Position numbers and translations under genes: made by a program. From Thamnidium elegans (Eukaryota; Mucoromycota; Mucoromycetes; Mucorales; Mucoraceae): 64,000 bases of DNA. The stretch lies in contig JAIXMG010000024.1 in assembly GCA_025201345.1 (NCBI GenBank), positions 62,001 through 126,000 on the forward strand. The letters run 5' to 3'. The notes beneath the pieces are model-generated. The model was given only the letters and a program-made list of their open reading frames with translations. It had not been told where the DNA came from and did not search any database. The first letter of the stretch is position 1; each line of letters begins with the position of its first letter. Below are positions 57,166 through 64,000 of the stretch, one piece after another.

Positions 57166-58158
57166 ATGAGCTCAAAACATTTAAAACAGTTTACTAACAA
57201 CAAGTGCAGACCTACTGGAGAGTCTATTGGGACTTTTGATTCTCAACGGATTGCAAGCGCCAGCTGGAAATCATATAAAAGCAGTGTACGAAGAGAACTC
57301 ATTGACGATTGGAAAAGCTTTTTCAGTTATTATAAATCTACTGTTCAAATAAGTACTAAACATCATATTTGGGCGACTGAGCATACAAGCCTCTTACCTG
57401 CTCCGTTACATCCTGTTAGTGCTTCAAAAATGTGTCATCTTGACAGTGATGAGGAAGAAGATGAAGAATATAGCTATCAAGATTATTGTACTGCTGATAT
57501 TGACATCGCTTCAGTTAAAAGTGCTACAATTAATCTATTAAATTCTAATCACCACAAACAAAGAATTTGGGGTGATACCATTTTCCTTAATAATAACATC
57601 AAGATATGTGTGATACAATTGGATTCCCCAAATAGTCTTCATGCCATTTCTATTCCTTCTGCCGAAACTGATTACACACTTGTAATAACCTACCATACCG
57701 TAACACGTAAATCAGTAGTAGTATTAAAAGCGTTGCAGCTCTACTTGAGTACAGGGGTTTCCTATATTGTACTCATTGATAAAACTTGCCTTTTGAAGAA
57801 CCTACACACAATGAAAGATACTACATTTGGTTTTCTTTTAACTGATACCAGTGTTAGACGTGTCTGTTGGAACCCGGATTGCATTCAAAAAGTAATGGAA
57901 CGACAGACCAGTTTAACTATTGGAAACTGTATAGATTTATCGCGCTCATTCAAGCAGCTGGACCTATCTAGCCTAGAAGATGTGTTTAATCACTCACTAC
58001 AAGGCTGGCAAGACAAGGTTCAATTTGATGATTTGAAAAGAACTTTTGAGGAAATAAAAACAACTTTGTGGAATAGGCCACGTTTGCCCAATGCGGCTAA
58101 AAAGTATTGTGCGATAGAAGGATGGGCTATGTACTCTTTGTACCTTGCAACACTTTGA
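57166..58158 (+). CDS. Hypothetical protein with a degenerate 3'-5' exonuclease-like fold
   Basis: Intronless 330-aa protein. The N-terminal 100 residues are basic, then acidic (DSDEEEDEEYS). From about 140 the succession of strands and helices resembles the RNase D/WRN-type DEDD exonuclease: VIQLD, VVLKALQLYL, YIVLIDKTC, GNCIDLSRSFKQL, SLEDVFNHSL, then W-NRPRLPNAAKKYCAIEGWAMYSLYL, similar to the closing W-x-x-RPL...Q...YA...D...L-x-LY motif. The first catalytic D-x-E and the final Asp are not evident, so it is probably inactive or misassigned. It is divergent with the VTT gene, 187 bp between starts. Confidence 0.6.
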   Translation: MSSKHLKQFTNNKCRPTGESIGTFDSQRIASASWKSYKSSVRRELIDDWKSFFSYYKSTVQISTKHHIWATEHTSLLPAPLHPVSASKMCHLDSDEEEDEEYSYQDYCTADIDIASVKSATINLLNSNHHKQRIWGDTIFLNNNIKICVIQLDSPNSLHAISIPSAETDYTLVITYHTVTRKSVVVLKALQLYLSTGVSYIVLIDKTCLLKNLHTMKDTTFGFLLTDTSVRRVCWNPDCIQKVMERQTSLTIGNCIDLSRSFKQLDLSSLEDVFNHSLQGWQDKVQFDDLKRTFEEIKTTLWNRPRLPNAAKKYCAIEGWAMYSLYLATL

Positions 58159-60028
58159 AAACTGACGTTATTTTGGTCGCGTGAATAAAAAGAAATAATT
58201 TTTAACTGATCAATTAAGCTTAGCTGAATCTTTTATATGACTCTTGTTACTCAAACTGCAGTTTTTTTTTTTAAAAAAAAAATACCAAAGTTTCTTCATT
58301 ATGATTTAAAATAGTTGATGTAACCTTGCTTTATATCATATCCAATTAAAAGCATTTCCATTTGTGTTTTATGATACGTACTGTTATTGGTTCATACTAT
58401 GTAATGAATGACAACTCGGCAAAAAAAAACTTTTATCATAAGGATAACGTGGCTTTCCTATCTGAGCGCAAGTACTGACATAATCCATGTGTTTGTTTCA
58501 GTATTTATTCTAAACATTTTTAAAAAACAGGTTTGTTTGTTTTTTTGAGTGACGAATTACTGGGAGATGGGGTGGTTTCACTTGGTCGCCCTGAATATAT
58601 TTTACTCAATATAATAGGTGCATAAAAATACAGAATAATTAAAACCTGTACTATGAAACTGGGAAAGGGGGAGGGGGGGCGCTAGAATATAGAACATCTC
58701 AAAGTGGAAGTTCTTAATTAAAAAACGCAATTAGAATCGTGTAACATGATGATGATTATTTTAGTATTCCAATGTTATTACGATTAGGTTTATAAGATAA
58801 TTAAGTATTGCTTATTAAATAAAAGGTAAAGAAGTACGCGACTGAAAAATATATATATATATATTAAGCAGTAAAAAATAAATATTAGATTGGTATATAT
58901 ATATATATGTTTTCGGAGAAATATGATTTATAACTTTAAACTACATAATCTCTGTAACCCATTAAATAACTATATATGTCAGAGCTAAAGTCTAGAAGAA
59001 GTGGGCTTAACGGCATTTCCGAATCTAAGCCTACAAATGATGCTGGAACCAGTAAATCTATTTTAAAAACGTTACTCTTCATTATACATCACGTTTTTCT
59101 ATAATTCAAATAAGCGTGTTTTTTTTTGGAAGAGATTCAATGTTTATTCTTGCAATAAAGAATAAAATAAAATATATGCCGGCTGTTCCGTAACAATGGA
59201 GAATTTAACTATTTTACACAATATAAATCGTTCAAAAAGTCAGAGTACCCGCTAGCTAAGTTAAAAATAAGTATTTTATGTAATGGACACGTATAGAAAA
59301 CTAATGGCATATTTGAGTATCATAATTAACTACCTCATAGATATAGTGCGCACCCAAGTCTATCATATAAAATAATTAAATGCGGGGAATAATGGTTACA
59401 AAACGTTTTTTTTTTTAAAAAAAAGAATAATATGTATTTTACATACGATAATCTATACCTCCCTGGTAGATTAAATTATACAGGTGAATAAATTACGTAT
59501 CGTAAAGAGTGGCATGTGAAATTATATAATGAAAAAGTGTTTAGAGTGTTGCTATACTTCCAAGCTGAGCGGTGTTGAACCAGAACAAAAAAGCCTGACT
59601 ATTTAGATACAATTGCCAAGAGTGCTTAATCAAAATACATATCGGGGTGGAAAAAAAAAAAAAACCAAGCCAACAGTGTTGAAATGTATTACACTGAATT
59701 ATGTATACTTTAATAATACTAGCTCGACGTTTAGAACACGATTGTGCCAAGTTTTTTTTTCGTCATGTGTCCATGCTGAAAATAATATATACCTAGTAAA
59801 GGTAAAGAGGATATTTTTAACTCAATTGGTTGGGTTTTTTTTAAAGGTACAAGACTACTAATTAGATTATCTGAGTTGACAAAAACGTGGTTATGGCTTT
59901 TAATGGTCGGTTTATTCACTTGACCAATCGAATTAGAATCCGCAAATGTAATTAAAGAGGGGGATATAAAAGCAATGATAATTTTTTTTTTTTTGCTCTT
60001 TTCTTTTAACTATTCTAAATAATAAAAT
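58159..60028. other. Gene-poor intergenic stretch
   Basis: 1.9 kb with TA-rich patches (58849-58864 and 58896-58908), a G-run near 58668-58680 and T/A homopolymers. Short ORFs on both strands (59541-59919) are low-complexity or overlapping and unsupported. A 42-codon ORF at 58976 is listed separately. Confidence 0.5.
58976..59104 (+). CDS. Possible small ORF with hydrophobic C-terminus
   Basis: 42-aa ORF (MSELKSRRSGLNGISE...) with a polar Ser/Lys N-terminal half and a C-terminal Leu/Ile/Phe stretch that could act as a tail anchor. No homologue is recognised. It may be chance. Confidence 0.2.
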   Translation: MSELKSRRSGLNGISESKPTNDAGTSKSILKTLLFIIHHVFL

Positions 60029-60398
60029 ATGGCTGGCTCCTTTACATTCGGTAAATAATCTATATATATACAATTGTAGGTTTCAATAATAGTTTATTAA
60101 CTTTGATTTAGTTAGTAAACCTGGAAAGAAAACATCAATGGAACAAGCTTCTCATCCTTGTCCTAAATGTAAACATAATGCTTCTGTTCAACTAATTCGA
60201 TCCGAAAAACAGTGGATTATTTTCAACAAGATTATATCTAGTATTATGCGTGTTCAATACGAATGCTCTAGGTGTAGTTGGAGAAATGAAGAACTACCAG
60301 TGCAAACATTTACTTTCGATAACAAGTCTCATAGTAGTCGTCTCATTACTTATTTTAACGACTCTAGTAAATCAACTCTATCAAGCGCAGTATATTAA
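60029..60398 (+). CDS. Zinc-ribbon protein (zf-ribbon_15-like)
   Basis: Predicted 102-aa protein from exons 60029-60050 and 60112-60398. The core is one zinc ribbon: CPKCKHNASVQLIRSEKQWI...FNKII followed by YECSRCSWRNEE. Two CxxC pairs about 36 residues apart, with an aromatic/hydrophobic stretch between, match the small fungal zinc-ribbon_15 family (C-P-x-C-H-N...KSRTWFE...C-x-x-C-x-W). The C-terminal third is Ser-rich. Function is unknown. The first exon encodes only seven full codons; an alternative acceptor at 60078-60079 exists. Confidence 0.75.
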
Positions 60399-63300
60399 AC
60401 TATGAATACAACTTACACAAACGTATATATACATATCAAACTAGATTCCTTATTTTCATATCCATATCATGCTTCATTCTATCTCTACTTAATCTCCCTC
60501 ACCTCTATCCTCCTTTTTTTTTTTATATATTACCACTTATCATTTATCATCTCTTTAAAAATTATTACCATTCTAATCTTTTTACATACTTTATTTTACT
60601 ATTTTCCTGGTGAAAGTAATACACCTCCCCCCAACTAGAACTTTTTATTTTAATAAATTATATGACCCTACATATTTCACAAATGTGATCTACTTATGCT
60701 CTTTAAACAATACACTCTTTTACAATCTTATAAACACATGTGTAGAGTTATATTATATCGGCTGATTTTGGTTTCTTTCATACTCAACTCCGATTCCCCC
60801 AAAAAATACTTGAATCACAAAGTGCTTCTGCTAAAAGGCTTTAAGGTTTTACAAGTATTTAAATCACAGTAGGCGGGAGTGGCTACTTTGAGATTGCAGT
60901 AACACAATACCCCAATAGGCGGCTATTGGCTTGGCTTGTTTATTTATTTTTAAAATCCCAAAAATAGCGTATCGCGATTCAGAATAAGATTGCATTTTTA
61001 ATATCATTAATGTAATAGAGACAATACATATGTGAGATAGTCAATATAAATGATACCTAGTATCTTATCGGTGCAATCGATTGGTCAGTTAGGTATTAGG
61101 TTTTATACAACTCACTTCCTATCTGGTGAGATTAGCAATTTAATAGTTAATCATACCATAAGTCTTCGTGGACACGTAAAAAGTTTTATAATTGGTACAA
61201 AACCATTCAACGTTCTACCGAGCTAATTACTGCAAGAATGTTTCTAACGTATTCAATCTAGAATTAAACCGTATTTATGGGCTTTAATAATCTCTGTCTG
61301 TTACGATAAGTAGCAGCACAATCCTGTCGGTTATCTTAGTACTTTGTATGAGATACTTCTTAATCAATTTTATTAGCCGATCGTACCGTATCATTATCTA
61401 TGCCAAGGTACGACAATAGTCTTAGAAACTCGAGTGAATATTTGGAATTAACATTATTTAGGGGAATTGCGGGCTGTACTATTCTAGGTACTCAATTAGG
61501 CTATGTGAATTAGGTATATACATGTTTATATTTTGATATATATACATGTACATGTACAATCTTTTCGTGCTATTATATTTGTCTTCTAGCAACACAACCC
61601 CTTCGAATGGCCAATACTTTCCTATATGTATTTTTTTTTCGCGCTTGGTTTTTTTTAGCCATCTTCCTTTTGTTTTTTTTTCTAGCTGTTAGTATAGCTT
61701 TAGGCACCACAAGATCAATTTTCTTAAACAAGAAATTATAAAATACTTGGTAATGATTCTAGTAGAGCTTGAAATTTTTTTTTCTCGCGGAATGAGAAAA
61801 TAAAAAGGTTACTCCATTCGTCATTACTTAGAGTATAAAATAAGTACTCCGTATTACCTTTTGTAATATGTTCTTTTTTAAGAAGACCCTTATTGCCTTT
61901 TCTTTGTTTTCGGTTACATATCCTTTCAAGTTTTACAGATACCGTTGAGTATGCGTACAAAAAGCTTATGTAAAAAATTAAAGAAGTATATGCTGATCAC
62001 TATTCTAATTTTAGCTCGCGATAGTTTTTTTTTTTTACCAATGGTTGTCAAAATCTAGTAACATCAAGTATTTTTTTTTTTTTATCACACGGTACAACTA
62101 AGCCTCTTTAAATAACGGGAATTAAGTTAGTTTTGGTATATGGGTGTTTTTATTCGATTTAGAGCGATGGTTTATTCTTAAAAGCAAAATATAACCTTTG
62201 GTAGTAAGCTGGGATAAATACTTTAACAGTTTTGCATGTGATATATGTTCTCTGAGCCGCATTTTTACTTTTCTATACATGTAATAAATTCTTCGCTTTT
62301 TGTGCCTTTCTAAGCCGTGCCACGTACTTGGCCAATAATACTTTTTTTTATGAATACAAAATAAATATTTAAACAATTCAAATGGTACCTTGGGAAATTA
62401 TCAAATACTAAGTTGTCATTTTAATTTATAAAGGATCAGAAACCTTGTGAACTCGCTGCCGATAAATATGAGAAGAAATGTATCTCAGTTTCAAAAAAAA
62501 AAAAAAAAGTAACGGTTTGAAGGTATAATATGTATTACCTCGTGTATTCTCAAAGAATATAAAATGCTCAATTGAACGGTTAAGAGAAGAAAAAAAAAAC
62601 TGTCGTTCAGATCACTATTTAGATGATATTTGTTTACTATATAAAAATGGATACGGTAATAACTTGGGTTAGGATTTATCGCTGTAAACCATTACATACC
62701 ACGGCTATCAAATTAGCACACATATAACACCTAAAACATATTCGGGTAACGCCGCAGAAGATTTATATCAGCATATATTATTTGTTTATATATTTGACAA
62801 AGTAGTTTATTTTGGTGCGTCTAAAATCCCTGTAATTAAAAATAAAAACAATATTATATAATACAGATCTTTTAAATACAAGCTGTTAATCTGTAGCTTG
62901 TCGTTTATGGTTACACCTATGCCCTCTTTTTACGATTATTCATCGCTGACGGAAAAGATATTGGGCATATTTTAGGAAGCTTATATACTTAGATATCATT
63001 ACCCGGTTTCACCTCAAGTTGTATTTTTTTTTTTTTTTTTTTTTGGTTTGTGATTAAAATATATCTTATATATGTTCGCATCCGTTCGATTTGTTTATTA
63101 TTGTTTTGCGAAGAGTGCCGCAGGGATATAATTGTTTATTCAAAAAGGCTGAATAAGACGTATTCATACAGGATACCGACTTGTTTAAGAATGAGAACAG
63201 CATTTACCATATTAGGTTTACACTCTTTGTTTACTTGAGGATTTTATCCCTCAAATTAAATTATTAAGGAAATTTCCTTATACATTTCATAGAACGCATT

Positions 63301-63501
63301 GCACTAAACCGTATTTTACTTTGACGGCTTTAAATTTTAAATGCGACGACACACTCACAAATATATACTTTGAATTGTTCTACAAAGCATGAAGTTGTAG
63401 AAAAAAAGGTATATAAAAAAAAAACTAGTCACTACGAGTTTCGGTAGCCATGGAAAAAAAAAAATATTCTTTTTTACTTTTTTATTTTTTTTTAAAGAAA
63501 A
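60399..63501. other. Gene-poor 3.1-kb region
   Basis: Largest gene-free stretch in the window. It contains a TIR-like CAGTAGGCGGGAGTGGCTAC at 60867-60886, a palindromic tacatgtacatgta near 61542-61555, long T/A runs (63024-63045) and short ORFs on both strands. A minus ORF at 62122-62376 has a normal, basic composition and is discussed as a possible TnpB-like relic. No established gene is recognised. Confidence 0.5.
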
Positions 63502-64000
63502 ATGGTTCAAAGTTTAAACGTTTCGGGCGTAGTCAACGCCTTTCGTGTAATATGGAATCCTAGTTTAGCAATGCCTCACATCATAGTTAATGGTATTTTT
63601 TTTGTAAAAAAAAAGTAGAAGAGAATGAAGAGATTACTGTTGACGCCTTTTTTTTAAAAAATAAATAAATAAATAAATAGATATTCGTTGTATAAATTAT
63701 TCCAACTTGAAACAAGTTGGTAATATTAAAGCAATCGGATTTGATAAAGATAATTGTCTTACTGCACCTTACGTTTCAACTATATATTCTCCTTTCAAGG
63801 TAAAAAAAAAAACCAGCAACGAGGTAAAAAGACGGTGTATTTTTAACTTTTTATCTTATTTTTTTTTTTAAAAAAAAAAGGAAGCATGGAACGATTGCAA
63901 GGCAACGTTTTTTAAAGAAAATGTTGTTATTGTATCAAACTCAGCGGGTACAGAAGACGATGTAGGGTACAAAGAAGCTCAGAAATTAGAAGAATCATTG
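63502..64000 (+). CDS. GEP4: Gep4-like mitochondrial phosphatidylglycerophosphate phosphatase, 5' part
   Basis: Three exons are visible: 63502-63592, 63681-63799 and 63881 to the window end, giving 110 residues. The sequence has AIGFDKDNCLTAPY (HAD nucleophile Asp near 52, DxD) and VVIVSNSAGTEDDVGYKEA with EAQKLEES, diagnostic of the PGP phosphatase (Gep4) family. The enzyme dephosphorylates PGP in the mitochondrial matrix on the way to cardiolipin. The remaining domain lies beyond the window. Confidence 0.88.

Noticed and set aside
1..64000. tRNA, rRNA, CRISPR and riboswitch candidates
   Set aside because: I looked for TTCRAAT-type B-box sequences on both strands; those found (for example near 13441 and 55201) lack a cloverleaf context. 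No regularly spaced direct repeats were seen. A covariance-model scan would be needed to exclude tRNAs fully.

Overview
The window is nuclear DNA from a filamentous fungus, most probably an early-diverging Mucoromycota (Mucorales-like) genome. It is AT-rich, its codons end mostly in A or T, and its introns are short (about 45-130 bp) with GTAAGT-like donors and TAG/CAG acceptors. Intergenic DNA is full of T/A homopolymers and (TA)n runs. The gene set fits: a front-end (cytochrome b5) desaturase, a PDR-type ABC pump, a Tps2-type trehalose-phosphatase and mitochondrial complex I. There are also decayed eukaryotic TnpB-like (Fanzor), ISXO2-like and Tc1/mariner elements. Species assignment is inference. 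I see no tRNA, rRNA, CRISPR array or bacterial-style operon.

Layout. 0-3.2 kb: Rieske-like protein (-) and desaturase (-). 5.6-10.1 kb: PDR pump (+). 11.1-13.4 kb: GOST/Ptm1-like 7-TM protein (+). 14.2-17.9 kb: two-finger C2H2 protein (-) and an MFS-type transporter (-). 18.3-18.9 kb: two small ORFs overlapping by ATGA. 20-21.2 kb: sirtuin (+). 21.8-22.9 kb: an unresolved coiled-coil gene (-). 23.9-26.8 kb: trehalose gene (+). 26.9-30.4 kb: pICln (-), LLP-like (-), a novel 150-aa protein (-) and a mitochondrial-type protein (+). 30.7-32.1 kb: a transposon graveyard. 33-39.1 kb: F-box/WD40 (+), NDUFA1 (-), Maf (+) and a C2H2 factor (+). 40.7-43.9 kb: a MITE, a small ORF and a large dead Fanzor. 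44.5-47.5 kb: Rpd3-type HDAC (+) facing a cyclin-Q-like gene (-). 48.7-52.1 kb: a large membrane protein (+) facing a CK1-like kinase (-). 53.4-58.2 kb: MATE (+), a BRI3-like membrane protein (+), TMEM64/Tvp38-like (-) and an exonuclease-fold-like protein (+). 60-60.4 kb: zinc-ribbon protein (+). 60.4-63.5 kb: gene-poor. 63.5 kb to the end: Gep4-like phosphatase (+), cut by the window edge.

The genes are mostly unrelated housekeeping and membrane functions, arranged as divergent pairs that share short promoters and convergent pairs whose stop codons lie 28-100 bp apart. They do not form one pathway cluster. The most notable non-housekeeping content is two independently decayed Fanzor-type (eukaryotic RNA-guided nuclease) genes 11 kb apart, plus fused ISXO2/Tc1 relics and a palindromic TA-flanked MITE. 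Multi-exon models were assembled by hand from splice signals and frame continuity, so exon edges are predictions.
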